Positions 34,100 through 46,585 of a stretch of DNA of 64,000 bases are shown here, in pieces (position 1 is the stretch's first letter; every line of letters starts with the position of its first letter). Under the pieces are notes generated by a model. That model saw nothing but the letters and a program-made list of their open reading frames with translations. It was not told where the DNA came from and searched no databases. The DNA is taken from NCBI GenBank assembly GCA_007258455.2, contig VDFB02373365.1, positions 221,682,552 to 221,746,551 on the forward strand, read 5' to 3'. This stretch comes from Sequoia sempervirens. Its lineage: Eukaryota; Streptophyta; Pinopsida; Cupressales; Cupressaceae. The position numbers and the translations under genes were made by a program.

Positions 34100-35870
34100 T
34101 CGAAATAGATTTAAAATTCCTATTCAAAGTTGATTGCAGCCCAACTAGTGCCTATTCTTGAGTTTTGACATTTTTTGGCTTTCTACCCCTTGGTTTTTGT
34201 TGGTAGGTTTCTTTCAAAAAAATTGATATCCTTTATTTGAGAAATCAAAATATTTTCTCTTGAATTCATTTCCAAATCATCTAAAATAAATTCCTCCATG
34301 AATTCATCAATGAAGTCATTACCTTATTCAAAAAATTTACTACCAAATTATTCAAATCATCTATATCTATTTTCTCACCATTCAATAATTTAGTCAATTC
34401 ATTGTCTATTGTAGACATTCTATCAATGGAATGAGATATAGGTTCATTTGGATTCTAAGATCTTTTGTTTTTTCTTCTCTTTTTTAAATGATATTTTCAA
34501 CAAGTGATTCAATCCTCTCAACCATTTTAGGTAAATCTAGTGGAACTAGTTCCATATATAGACACATTTTCATTATTGGCTGAGATGATTTTAGTGGGAG
34601 CTAGTATTTTAGATTTAAATTCCTTCTTAGAACCATTCAAAGGAATAGATATATTCTCACAACCCATTTGGTCGGGATCTAAGCTATTAGATAGTGGATT
34701 GCTTGCCTCAATCAAAGCTTCTTCTTCAAAGAGAGGAGTGGAATTTTTACTTGTACTTAATATGTCCCAACTTTTTGACTCTAGTTTTTCAAAATGTGTA
34801 CAATATTTTAATAGGTGGCCAAATGTTTCTCAATTCAAATAAAATGGATCCAAATTTCACAATAAATTGACTAGTATCAAACTCTTGAGTCAGATATAAG
34901 GTTAATAGATTTATTTGGTTCTTTAGATAAATCAACTAGGATGTAGATCCTGATGTATAAACCCAATGTTCCCTTGGTATATTCCTTATCATGTTGAAAA
35001 AATTTACCTAGAGAGTCACTAATTTTCCTCAACCTCAAAACCCCAATATTCCAACTATAAATAAGTAGATGAACCCAAACAAGTGCATAATTAACTTACT
35101 CTAAGTGTGGATCAGATTCAAGTTTCTAGGGTTGTCTATGTAATCTTGTGCCATTTAGAAACCATGAATTCATGTTGATTACATTGTTCTTTGCTACCTC
35201 ATTTCCAAATTTTACTACAAGGAATCCTTTCAATAGGAAACTAATTTCCTCAATAGCAGACCAATTCAATTGACCCAATTCATTACCACACTTCCTGATA
35301 GTCTAATGTTCCAAAATTTTGTAATGATTTCCTTTTTATTGATTTCATCTATTCTATCTTTTAAATTCAAATCCAAGAGATCTATGATAGGGTTTGTAGT
35401 AGGGAAATGTGGTAATTTTTTTTCTTTTGGATTCCTAAGATGAAGAGGCCCTAATAGTTTCATCTATAGAGTTTATAAAAATAGATTCATTTTATTTCCA
35501 AATCCTCCAATTTCTATAATTTCCCTCTCTAATATTATTTTCTCCTCTTATTAGGGAACAAAAAAAACAAACTTCTTTCTCCTTCCATTTTTGTTTGAAC
35601 CTATCATCAAATTGAAGAAGAGAGTTGTTTGGTCGCAAATTTGAGGGTTTCCAAGTTCTTTCCATCCAATGACCATTTGTGAATACCCACTATGTTTTTG
35701 GGAGATTGATCCTCGTTTACTAGTTATGAACCTTTTCACCACCTCTCTCAAAGTAATCTTCATTTTCATATTTGCTTTATTAAATCCTCCATACTGTATT
35801 GCATTACTTTTCCCTTTCACATTATCTAACCTCTTGTAATTTGCATCCATTTTTCTTCCATTTATTCTCC
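34100..35870 (-). pseudogene. LINE B ORF1 (DUF4283-like RNA-binding protein)
   Basis: The open piece 35850-35551 is a basic N-terminus. Then comes a region resembling plant LINE ORF1 / DUF4283 (KGFLVVKFGNEVAKNNVINM, WFLNGTRLH, LVWVHLLIYSWN) and a long acidic tail ending just before ORF2. DUF4283 proteins bind the LINE RNA. Stops are frequent. LINE B therefore keeps ORF1 and ORF2 but has lost its 3' end. Confidence 0.65.
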
Positions 35871-36940
35871 TTGGAAATGGACTCTCATCATATTGAGATG
35901 GGTAATTAAAGTCTAGTTAGATAGTCCCTAATCTCTTCCAAATCTCTTAACATATCTTGGTTATTTATTTCCCTCCTTTGAAAAGTTTGAAAACCTATAC
36001 TTTCTCCTCTTTTGGTCCATTCAAAATTCAATATTTGCATCATCTACCCAGGTCTACAACTCTCCACACGACTCCATCCTTCCTTATATATATATATAGA
36101 TATCAATGTGACTCTTAATTCTAAATTCTAATTTTCATTAAATATAATATATTATTGATATATTATTTATTATTATAATTATATAGGTTTAAAAAAATAA
36201 ATCTTAGAGAGGTCACAACATGCTTGTAGTTGGTCACAACTCTAATGGGATTGTGGCCTATTATAGTACGTCAAAACTCCTTCTGGAGGTTGTGGCATGC
36301 CTTAGAAAGTTGCAACCTCTTTAAAGTGGGTCTATGACTTGAAAGGAAGCCACACCCCTCCATAAAGGGCATTGATTTGTGTAGGGTTTCATTTTTTTAA
36401 TATAAATAATATAAAAAGATTTCTCTTTTTAAATATAAATTTTTGAAATAGAAATATATATAATATATGCATATGCATACACACACATAGATATACACGA
36501 TTTGTCTATAATTCCCCCCTTTTAATGAAAATTGATGTATATATATTTGTTCTTATAATTTGTATATATATATATATATATATATAAATTTGAGCATGCT
36601 TGAAAGTGAAAATTTTACAAAATTTAAAAGCACACTTATATTCATGTAAACCATAAAGGTTAGTGCATAAGATGCCCTATTTCCTAGATGTCATTCTCAT
36701 GGTAAATAAAATAACAAGTTTGGAGATATATATGTATATAATCAAAATTTGAAGGTAAATATTTTAAATTTTTTAAGTGAAATGCTAAAACTATGATAAA
36801 TCTTGGCATATTAAAAGACAAAAGGAAAGGAATTTGAGGATTCCTCTTCCATAGAATTAGAAAACTTTAGTAAATAAGTAGAATATGTGTTATTTCCATA
36901 TTCAAGTACACAAAATTAATGCAAAGATGCATGACTAATT
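35871..36940. other. AT-rich DNA without recognised genes, with TA microsatellites
   Basis: Contains (TA)n at about 36085-36098 and 36561-36587, plus a short stretch (36205-36360) in which gtcacaac and gttgtggc words alternate. No protein or LTR pair was recognised. Confidence 0.6.
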
Positions 36941-37560
36941 AATTTGGGAGTTTCTTGCTGTATGGAGTCTCATAGGAAATATTTTTCTAAATATAAAATT
37001 TATAAAGAAGATGTTATCTTATTAAGTAATAACTATAACATCATTGGTTTTGATAAGGTAAAGTTGATGTTTAAATATGTGAGACTGAAGTCACTCCTTG
37101 GAGTTTGGCACAATCTATGTTTAACTCGAAATCTAATCTTTGTGAGTAAAATGAATCATGTAGGTGTGTAGGTAATCTTTAGAAAGGATAGATACAATAT
37201 GGCTACATGAGCATTGGTTCCAAAAAGAGGAGTCTATATTGGGACACTATAAAAACTAGATGTTAGCCCTATGAGTATTAGATGTAATACTTACATGGTT
37301 CTTGAGACAAAGCATAAGTTTCCTATTGGAATAAAACATATTGGTTGCAAACAAATGTCTCATATGAAGCTACAATATGAGGATCTTTAGGTTATTGAGA
37401 ATGTGAACCATGTTGTCATAGTGTGCATTAGACCAAATATTTTTAACTCAATGATAGTTTTTAGTAGGGAGATAGTTGATAGGTTGAATGAAAATCCATT
37501 GGTTTCAAATGGGTGTCTTAGGTGAAGTTCAAATTTGAGGGTCCTCAAGATGTTTAAGTT
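36941..37560 (+). pseudogene. Ty1/copia gag-pre-integrase remnant
   Basis: Plus-strand frame with HRKYFSKYKIYKEDVILLSN, then IIGFDKVKLMF, HNLCLTRNLIFVSKMNHVGV, VIFRKDRYNMA and RGVYIGTL. This is the region between protease and integrase of copia elements, where the pattern is H.GL..NLISVS. It has at least three in-frame stops and no RT or LTR nearby. Confidence 0.7.
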
Positions 37561-37619
37561 AAGAGATATTGATGGAAAAGGTTGATACCTTGGAAAACAT
37601 TGTAGATATTTTTAAAAAA

Positions 37620-37915
37620 ACTTATTGATCAACCCCATAGTACCCCAAGGATCACTTGTAATAAAAAAATATTCAACACAAGAGAGAAGCATTGAAAATG
37701 CTATGAAATCAAAGAATTTGTTAGATGAAAAATGAAACTGGTAAAATATACAACAAAGACAAGGATGAAACCATATGACATACTAAATCATGAAATTTTT
37801 CTTAATCTTATGATATGAGATGTAAAAAGTTAATTTACCTAAGCAAGCTTAAGTATGTAAGTGTGAATAGGACCTAATAAGAAACTAGTTAGGTAATATA
37901 CCATGTTCACACCCA
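37620..37915 (+). repeat. Direct repeat DR-1, left copy
   Basis: About 290 bp shared in the same orientation with 54640-54945. Both run from atcaacccca to gttaggta/tatataccatgttcacacc. The pair brackets the region holding E5 and E4. They could be LTRs of a small, heavily interrupted element, but I found no matching target duplication. Confidence 0.65.
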
Positions 37916-38059
37916 TAACCACCCTTAAGTGAAAATTAGGGAGTATGATCAAATATAAAGATGCAATAATTTATATATGGATGGGTTTTGAAGATAGGGC
38001 CATTTTATATACCTATGTACAAAAAAATATCTCACAAGTGGAGTAAAGGGAAACAATTA

Positions 38060-39020
38060 ATAGGAAAAACCCCCTATCCAAGATAAATTATACAAACAAA
38101 AATGTACAAGTTAAAGAAGGAAGGAGGACTCAACATGATCCCCTAAGGAATAATTTTTTGAATGTATAATAAATGTTCTCCTTATACAAGAGAAAAAGAA
38201 AAATTATGTATCCCCATATAATGTATGATCTCCTATAGTAATGGTAGATGATTGGAAAAGGACAACGATGAAGATCCATGAACACCAAAAAACATTACTC
38301 CCCTTAGAAAGAAACAACACCAAGTATAAATGCAAGATGTTTGATAATGTTGTTGATTCCTACAAACTTTTCTTAGGTGTTTCCATGCTAGTATGAAAGT
38401 ATTCCAAAATCAAATTAGGTACCATATCAATAAATGAAGAAGGAGATAAACCAATATCATGTGCAAATGAATGAAGACCAAGGTTCAAAGATAAATATGG
38501 TGTGACAATAGTGATTATAAGACTATCATAAAAGAGGATATGGATTTCCTCAAGTGTGTTTGTTATATTTCTAAGATGGGACTAACAAAATAAACCCACA
38601 ATATCTATCAATTATTCATCCCAATATATCAAATCTAAAAGATTATGATGTACTTGCTACAAAGAATGACTTGAATCAACAAGACATGGAGACATGATCT
38701 TGATGTATGCCATATAATATTATTGTTAATCCCATGATAATGTGTCTACACAAGATGTTTGAACATTAACATCTAAACATGAAGCTACCAATGTTGGAAT
38801 GCAAAAATCCTCAACCTTAGGACATTGAATCAAAGATAATGAAGATGAATCCTCTAAATAAAGATTAGGATTCATAATATCCAAATAATCAATGAATATA
38901 TTTATACGAGGATGAGAAGCATCATATTATTCATCAATATCATCACAACTATCAAGACTTAGTAGATAATCAATTTGGTATTTTGTATCATCAACAAATG
39001 GTAGGTTATCACAATCATGA
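38060..39020 (-). pseudogene. Decayed ORF of unknown type
   Basis: On the minus strand a reading frame is open for long stretches with a few stops. The clearest part is about 38575-38355, with EEIHILFYDSLIITIVTPYL and IGLSPSSFIDMVPNLILEYF. The rest is Asp/Ser-rich. I do not recognise the family. It is probably an internal ORF of the repeat that later received E5 and E4. Confidence 0.3.
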
Positions 39021-39433
39021 AGGGTACAATAACATGATCAAATGGGAATAGAAAGAGATGTATGTTTTCAAAGATCTCCCAAATTTTGGAGTAGATAGTG
39101 TGTGGGCATTCAATATGTGAGATAGAACATACAATATCAAATCACTACTACTAATGCATCCAAGGAAATGATCATTCTTGGTATCCCATGTTTTATTTTC
39201 ATTGGGTGTATGTTAAGGGATAAGTCCATAAAAATGTGGAAAGAGATGAAACCACTTGAGATTTTTCAAGATGCCACTTTTCCAAGACTCATAGTTCCCT
39301 TTGTTTAAGGTGATTATGGAAGGATGAATTGAAAAACCCATGATTTTGCAATGATAGACATAAAAAATAGAGATCAAACATTTAATTAGAACTTTCATAG
39401 TATAAAAAATGGTCTCATGTTTTATAAAATATC

Positions 39434-39714
39434 CAATGTACAAGTCAAAATAGAAATATTGAATTCAAACAAAAATAATAGGTACCAAGGGAAAATTAAA
39501 TAACTAGGTATATGTTTGCATAGTTCTCAAAATTAGTTTCCTATCACTTATTTGTTTGTGAAAATAGGACATTGTATGTCCAAGTTATGGTCTTTTCTAT
39601 AAACTATTGTTTTAGGGCTTAAAAAATTCAAGGTGAATAGTTTGGGCATTGGCCACACACACGATAAGACACTTCAGACTAGGGCTAGTAGATGATGACA
39701 TCAACCCTATATTT
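39434..39714. repeat. Repeat R1, copy 1, left part
   Basis: Matches 59023-59305 along its length (gtacaagtcaaaatag ... gatgatgacatcaaccctatattt). It is interrupted by E5 at 39715; the next 21 bp are at 45192-45212 and the remainder at 54282-54411. Confidence 0.85.
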
Positions 39715-40569
39715 TGATGAGGGCCACACCGCCCAAAACCCACACAAATCGCAACAATAGATACCAACACAAAAGATGCGAGACAAAAAATAGCTCACTT
39801 TCAATTATTTTCAGAAAATGAAATTACAGATTCAAAACTTGCAATGCTATAGCCTCATGGGCTTGATTCATTACAACAAAATCAACTTTGAAAATAAAAT
39901 ATATTATTCGGAGCCACAATCTACACTAATGGAGCCACCTTCTACAACCCCCCACTTATCCCTTTTTATTTTTACCCAATAACCACCCTAGAATGTTCTA
40001 GAAAGTGTAACTTTTCCTTTTGGCATCAAAATTCCCACCATTTGATTTCTTGCCTAGGAAGATATTTTAATGAAATTCACTTTTTAGTGGGGCAGCTTCG
40101 TGGGGCCATAACTTTTGATCTAGGTGTTTGATTTTCTATTATAACATGTTGTTGGAAAGCTCTCAAAGAGATCTACAACATCTGAATCCATCAAAGATCG
40201 GTTCATCCACTTTTTGAGCCGTTTCAGGGCTTCTAAGGTTTTCATATTTGAATTTGAAGCTGCATTAGAGAAATTTCTCAAGACAGAAACTTTAATATCT
40301 CCCAAACCGTACAAGGTATTGATACAATTCTTTTGCGACCAAAAATATTTTTCAATTATGCTCCTTGGGGTAATTTTTTAGGTCCATACGAGCCTGTTTA
40401 GAACTTACTAAAAATAGTAAGTGACTATTTTTCACCTTTTTTGACTTCTAACTATCTTACACCCCTTAAGTGCCATCATGGGACTCAAAATAACTAAATA
40501 AAATAAGAAAAATAATTTTTTTTTGGGTGATGCAAGATTGCCCCTACACCACTAGATGCTCCTGCATCA
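39715..40569 (-). repeat. E5 3' LTR (left copy)
   Basis: 855 bp, TGATGAGGGCC...CTGCATCA, paired with 44330-45191. By eye the copies differ much more than the E2 LTRs do. Confidence 0.9.
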
Positions 40570-40600
40570 GACACCCAAGGTAATTTGAAAAGTGACCCTG

Positions 40601-40982
40601 TCACTTCTCAAGAGTTAGAGGGAAACCAAGATGGTTAACCTTAGCCTCAGACAACCATGATGAATCTAGGCCTTCCTCTCCATTTCACCAAGTACTCTGC
40701 ATGTTACCTATTTCTTGTGCTTCTACCCACATGACTATCCAAAATTTCTTCTATCTCCTCCTTTTCTAAAGTAGGTGGTGGAATATTCCACTGTGCTTCT
40801 ATTATTTCTTCATCAATTCCTCCATGATATTCTATTAAATCTAAAATGTTAAAGATAGGTGAAATATAAATTTCATCAGGAAACTCTACCTCATATGCAT
40901 TTCTTGAATCATGCTTCTTCAGGATCTTGCACGGTCCAAAATTCATCTTTAACTTGTATGTACCAACTAGAAACCTCTCCTT
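40601..40982 (-). pseudogene. E5 integrase C-terminus and chromodomain
   Basis: FGPCKILKK (GPF/Y-like) and ISPIFNILDLIEYH are the chromovirus integrase end. Then come EEIEEILDSHVGRSTRNR, a TAA, EYLVKWRGRP, and after a frameshift LDSSWLSEAKVNHLGFPLTLEK ending at TGA 40601-40603. YLVKW and the Trp of SSW are the aromatic-cage-type positions of a chromodomain, which directs integration to marked chromatin. Confidence 0.8.
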
Positions 40983-42150
40983 TCACAAATGAAACATGAC
41001 TTCATCTCCTACTTGAAACTCCTTATACCTCCTTTTCTGATCTGCCTTAGCCTTATATTGTGAGTTCATCTTATTGATATGTTTCTTCACCTCTTCATAA
41101 AAATTCTTTAGGTGCTCATCAAAAGCTTCAGCCTCAACACTACTCTTCTCCCCCTTATCCACCATTCTTAGTTCAGAAGCAATTATTGGACTACTCCCAT
41201 ACACAATCAATAATGGTGATTTACCACTGCTCTTGTTTATAGAATTATTGTAAGCAAATTTTTCCTATGGTATAATCAAATACCATCCCTTAGGCTTATC
41301 TCCTCCTAAGCATCTTAGCGGGTTACCCAAACTCCTATTCACCACCTTTGTTTGTCTATCATTCTATGGATGGCATGCAGAATTGAACTTCAAATCTATC
41401 TTCAACTTCTTCCATAATTTCCTCCAAAAATAACCAACAAATTTGGTATCTCTTTTTGAAACTATACTCTTCGGTAGACCATGTAGTCTCACTACCTCTC
41501 TAAAAAACAACTCTACAACATGAACAATATCATTGGTCTTATGATACGGAATGAAATGTTCCATATTTGAAAATCTATCTACCACCACAAATATGGAATC
41601 ATACCCTCTTTGTTTCCTTGGAAAGCTAAGAACAAAATCCATGCTAATGTCCTCCCATGGCCTCTTAGGTATGGGTAATGGTTGATACAATCCAATATTC
41701 TGACTTGCTCCTTTCACCATCTGACATACTCTACAACTCTACACAAACTTCTTCACATCATGTTGTAACTGTGGCCAGTGATAATTCTCACTAAAAAGAG
41801 TAATTGTCTTATCTCAGCCGAAATGCCAAGCCAATCATCCACTATGCTTCTCCTTGATTAGATTCTCTCTCATAGAACTCCTTGGAATGCACAATTGGAT
41901 TCCTCTAAACAACATCCCATCTTGGATTAGGAAATACAACCATCTTTTCCTAATTTAACATGTTCCAAACAAGCCTTCCAAGCTTCTACAAAGTCTAGAT
42001 ATTTAGGATACAAACTCTTGAGCTCATTGAATCCAACAACCTCTGTATTTATCTCTATCAAAAAATATTCCTTCTACTCAAGGCATCTGCGACTTTGTTT
42101 AACCTTCCACTCCTATGCTTCAAAAAAAAAGTATAGCTCTGCAAAAACTC
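40983..42150 (-). pseudogene. E5 integrase
   Basis: Core motifs are [20 protein letters not shown] (first catalytic D), [14 protein letters not shown] (second D in the usual IVSDRD place, here KRD) and LKFNSACHP. The window 41210-40983 holds the post-core part (KADQKRRYKEFQVGDEVMFHL). The zinc-finger part upstream (about 42000-41750) is badly decayed. Stops separate the pieces. Confidence 0.85.
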
Positions 42151-43523
42151 AACCCATTTTAAGTGCCTTTGATTTAACTCACCATGACTATTGAGATACT
42201 GTAAAGCTTGGTGATCAGTATATAAAACAAATTATTTTTGCAACAAATAGTGTCTCTATTTCTTCAAAGCTTGAACTATAGCATAAAACTCCTAATCATA
42301 GACAAAATATTTCTTCTTAGCATCATTAAACTTCTCACTAAAATAGGCAACAGGCTTACCTTCTTGACTCAAAACAACTCATATGGTAGTGCCACTAGCA
42401 TCACAATCTACATGAAATACCTTATTGAAATTTGGAAGTGCAAAAACAGGTTGCTCTGTGACTTTCTTCTTCAACATATCAAAACTCTTTGTTGCTCCCA
42501 CAATCCATTTAAAATCCTTTCTATCCCCTCTCATTCCTTCAGTTAGAGGTGCATAAATACTACTTAAATTCTTAATAAACTTTCTATAAAAACTTGCTAG
42601 ACCATGAAATGAGCTTACCTCTATAACACTCCTTGGGGTAGGCCATTCAATGATAGCTCTCACCTTCTCTGGATCCATTTTAAGACCCTCTGTTGAGACA
42701 ACAAATCCTAGATACACCAACTCTCTCTTCAAAAAACTATATTTCTTCAAATTAATCAACAAATTCTCCTCCCTTAGCTTCTCAAAAACTCTTCAGATAT
42801 GCATCAAGTGCTCCTCCAATTTCTTACTAAAAATCAAATATCATCGAAATAAACAATAATAAATTTTCTTAAAAAAAAATTCAATACCTCATTCATAAGC
42901 CACATAAATGTGCTCGGTGCATTGGTTAGCCCAAAAGGCATGGCTAACCACTCATACAAGCCCTCCTTAGTTTTGAAGGCTATCTTCCATTCATCTCCTT
43001 CTCTAATCCAGATTTGGTGATATTCACTCTTCAAATCTATCTTCGTGAAGTACTCAACTCCACTCAAACAATCCATAATGTCATCCATTCCCTGCAAGGG
43101 AAATCTATACTTGATGGTGATCTTGTTGATGGCTCTAGAATATATACCCATCCACCATTCTCCATCCTTCTTTGGTGCTAGTACTACAGGTATTGCTCAT
43201 GGATTCAAACTCTCTTTGATCAATCCCTTCTACAACAACTCTTGCACTTATTTGTTCAACTCTTCACTCTCTGCTGGATTCATATGATGAGTTTCCTTAT
43301 TTGGAAAACTGGCTCTAGGAATTAGGTCCATTTGATGAATAATCTTTCTTGCTGGAGGAAAACCTTCAGGTATGTTATCAAAAACAATATCTTGAAACTC
43401 ATTCAACATATCTAAAACCTCTATAGGTACCTCACTAGTATCTTCTTTATCAACTCTAGGGATCAATGTAAAACACATATGCTCATGCCTCATACATTCT
43501 AGGAACTTTCTTCCATCAACCAA
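42151..43523 (-). pseudogene. E5 reverse transcriptase and RNase H
   Basis: The order is protease-RT linker (LIPRASFPNKETHHMNPAE), RT ([48 protein letters not shown] with the catalytic DD intact), then LKMDPEKVRAIIEWPTP, the connection, and the RNase H start (FHVDCDASG with its Asp residues). Frameshifts occur near 42834 and 42379. Confidence 0.92.
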
Positions 43524-43559
43524 ATATATTCTTGCATTACTACATATCTTTCTTCTGCC

Positions 43560-44225
43560 TCCCTCAGGGGTTCAAACTTATGACGAATGTCATCCTTTGT
43601 TAAGGAATAGGTGTTCGTTAGCATGTCCATCATGCACCGCTTGTCGATAAAACTACCATGGTCTTCCTAACAACATAAGACAAACATCCATAGGAAAAAT
43701 ATCACACAATACCTCATCATAGTAATTTCCAATCTTGAACTTTACTAGACATTGTTCATTTACCATACGATCTCATCTTGTTATTTTCTCTTTTCCTATT
43801 CAATTTCTTTCTAGTTGTACCACTTTCCACCAAATATTCGCATGAACCTTTAGCTTGGTATTTGCAAATTTGACCCTCTCTAAATCTTCCACCTCCTCAT
43901 AATCAAAGTACTCCATATCATTGATACAATCAATCAATTATTCTAGGTTAATATTTCTAGAAAATGTAGAAACATCGATCTTTGGCCTTTTCCCAATCTT
44001 AGAGATGACCTTAAATAATCTAACTTTCTTTGCATCTACTACATCTTGTTCTTCTTCAAATTGTTCCTCATTTTCAGCTTCATCTTCACTTTCATTTCCT
44101 TTTCTTGGCTCAGACCCTTGACGCAACTCCTCTTGCAATGCTTGAACTTGTCTCTGTAGGGATCTAAAACCCTCTTCTGGTACAATAACATTCCTTCCAC
44201 CACCACGATTTTGTCATAGAGGCAT
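43560..44225 (-). pseudogene. E5 fused gag and protease remnants
   Basis: The gag N-terminus starts at ATG 44225-44223; its fourth codon is TGA. It runs through a Gln/Glu-rich coiled region (QALQEELRQGSEPRKGNESE) and a capsid start (YFDYEEVEDLERVKFANTKL, HANIWWK). It then passes directly into a protease-like end (CLVKFKIGNYYDEVLCDIFP, CLMLLGRPW). The middle of capsid, the zinc knuckle and the protease active site are missing, so an internal deletion joins them near 43770. Confidence 0.6.
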
Positions 44226-44315
44226 TTTGATCACTTTTGCTCTGAAACCCACAACCACAAGTCCTAGTGCAAACTACCTCACGTTCACAATCTATTTACA
44301 TGCTTAGGAAAACTT

Positions 44316-44327
44316 GCTCTAATACCA
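44316..44327 (-). other. Primer-binding site of E5
   Basis: TGGTATTAGAGC on the minus strand, 2 bp from the 5' LTR; one mismatch to the plant initiator tRNA-Met site TGGTATCAGAGC. Confidence 0.85.
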
Positions 44328-44329
44328 CT

Positions 44330-45191
44330 TGATGAGGGCCACACCACTCGAAACCCACACAAATCACAACAATAAATACCAACACAAAAGATGTGAGACA
44401 AAATATAACTCACTTTCAATTATTTTCAAACAATGAAATTACAAATTCATAACTTACAATACTACAAACTCTTGGGCTTGATTCATTACAACAAAATCAA
44501 CTTTGAAAATAAAATATATTATTTGAAGCCACAATCTACAGTAATATAGCTACCTTATACAAACCCCCACTTATCCATTTTTATTTTTACTCAATAAATG
44601 CCCTAGAATGTTCTAGAAAGTGTAACTTTCCCTTTTGTTTCGACGCCAAAAGTCCCACCATTTTATTTCTTTCCTAGGAAGATATTTTAATGAAATTCAC
44701 ATTTTAGTGGGGTAGCTTTGTGGGGCCATAAATTTTGATCCAGGTGTTTTTTTTTCTATTATAACATATTGTTGGAAATCTCTCAAAGATATCTACAATG
44801 TCGAACCCATTAGAGATTGGTTCGTCCACTTTTTGAGTTGTTTCGGGGCCTCTAAGGTTTTAATATTTGAATTTGAAGCTGCATTGGATAAATTTCTCGA
44901 GACAAAAACTTTAATATCTCCCAAACCGTATAGGGTATTGAGACAATTCTTTCATGAATGGAAATGTTTTTCAATTCCTCTCCTTGGGTAAATTTTCAGG
45001 TCCATACGAGCCCGCTTAGGCTGACTTACTAAAAATAGTAAGTGACTATTTTTTTCCTTTTTTGACTTTTAACTATCTTACGCCCCTTAAGTGCCATCAT
45101 GGGACTCAAAACAACTAAAGAAAATAAGAAAAAACATATATTTTTTAGGTGATGCAAGATTTCCCCTACACCACTAGATGCTCCTACATCA
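44330..45191 (-). repeat. E5 5' LTR (right copy)
   Basis: 862 bp, TGATGAGGGCC...CTACATCA, paired with 39715-40569. Confidence 0.9.
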
Positions 45192-45212
45192 TATTTATAA
45201 CCCTCTAGAATT
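45192..45212. repeat. Repeat R1, copy 1, 21-bp middle piece between E5 and E4
   Basis: tatttataaccctctagaatt carries the right TSD of E5 (TATTT) at its start and the left TSD of E4 (GAATT, 45208-45212) at its end. The uninterrupted R1 copy has tatttataaccctatagaataatt. Confidence 0.9.
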
Positions 45213-46570
45213 TGTAGCATCGAAATTTATCACCCTTGATAATTTTACACTATGTTTTTCTCCCCCTAAATTTTTGAGCCTAATTGGGCCCCCTAATTTC
45301 CTAAATTATGTATTCTATAGCCTATTTGTACCACTTTCCAAGAAATTGCAAGCATTGAACAAATGCATCCATTTAATGTTTTTCCATCAACACCTCATGT
45401 CCTAGAAAATGGGGCCAAGACTAGGATACCCTAGGGTGTCTAATTCCTCCAATGGTCCTAGGACCCAATTTTAATATGTTAGTGTTAACATTTTAATATT
45501 TGAAACCCAACTTGCAAAGGTTAGCTACTGGGATCTATTTTTTGAAATGCTTATAAATACCTAATTATTGCATCATTTGAAATCTAAGTGCAAATTATCT
45601 AGCAAGAGGTGAACATTAAGATTATTCAAGAGAAAGTCAATAGAATTTTTTTAGTGATTTATTGCAGAAATTCAAGATCCAAGCATCATGCCAAAGTGTA
45701 TGTGAGTCTATATTATCATAATATCATTGTTTTGTGAATGCTAACCCTTGTTGTAGGTCTCCAAGCAATTTCAAGCATTCAAGAAAGCAAGATTCAAGAC
45801 CTTGAGGTGATGTGTATAACTTTAGTCCTTCAAGGAAGCCATTGAAGGGTGGTGAGTTGCAACACTTTGTGATTTCATCATTCCTTCCTATCTTTTATCC
45901 ATTTTTATCATTGACATTGCTATTGTGGAATTGGAAACACTAACATAGGCTTTGATTGAGGCAAGCCCCTAAATGACACAACCCTTTCCTTCTCTTTGAA
46001 TGTGAAGGTTTTAGGCTTGAAGAGGATTGAAGGAAGTTTGAAGACAAGTTTTTCATTATTACATTTGAATCCCTACACCTCATCAACTCACAAAAACTCA
46101 CCTACAAAATTATTTGACAGTGTCCTAACAACTCTGTAAGAAAAAATGAAGATCTCAAATCTGTCATTAGAGGACCTCAAAAATAGAGAACTTGAGAGGC
46201 ATACAAGGACTTATACACCCTTGTGTGAATTAGTTCTCCTATTCACACTGAAACTAATTTTTCTAGGAAGGTACGTAGTCCTTTGCAATTCCCAAATCTT
46301 CCTACAAATAGTTGTTTCAGTATATGCATGTTGGGATCTTGCATTTTACTTATTAGGGCACACAATTTGATTAGGTTAATCATAGTCAATCAATTCCAAT
46401 CCATTAAAATCCCCAAATTGATGGAGATCCAGTTCTAATTAGATCACCTTCATGGTTGAAAGTCAATCTATACACCTTGTTGATCTCCATCTCAATGAAA
46501 CCCTAGGAAAAGGCCTTGAATCCTATTGTTCTAAAAACTTAAAAATTAGGATCACATTTTATATATTTCA
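45213..46570 (+). repeat. E4 5' LTR
   Basis: TGTAGCAT...ATTTCA with a TATAAATA box at about 45552-45559. It pairs with 52924-54281 over its whole length, with visible divergence (roughly one difference in ten bases by eye). Confidence 0.92.
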
Positions 46571-46573
46571 TTT

Positions 46574-46585
46574 TGGTGAACCTGA
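46574..46585 (+). other. Primer-binding site of E4
   Basis: TGGTGAACCTGA, 3 bp after the LTR. Only one base differs from the E2 site TGGTGAACCCGA, which suggests the same primer tRNA. Confidence 0.7.

Larger units (their letters stand above)
39715..45191 (-). mobile_element. E5: chromovirus-type Ty3/gypsy element, internally deleted
   Basis: LTRs at 39715-40569 and 44330-45191, TSD TATTT (39710-39714 and 45192-45196), and an initiator-Met-like primer site. The minus strand encodes a gag fragment, protease fragment, RT, RNase H, integrase with a GPF-type end and a chromodomain. Most of gag and part of protease are missing. The uninterrupted copy of its target at 59.3 kb confirms the insertion. 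Confidence 0.93.

Noticed and set aside
36561..36587. (TA)n tract as a functional element
   Set aside because: Ordinary microsatellite in AT-rich DNA.
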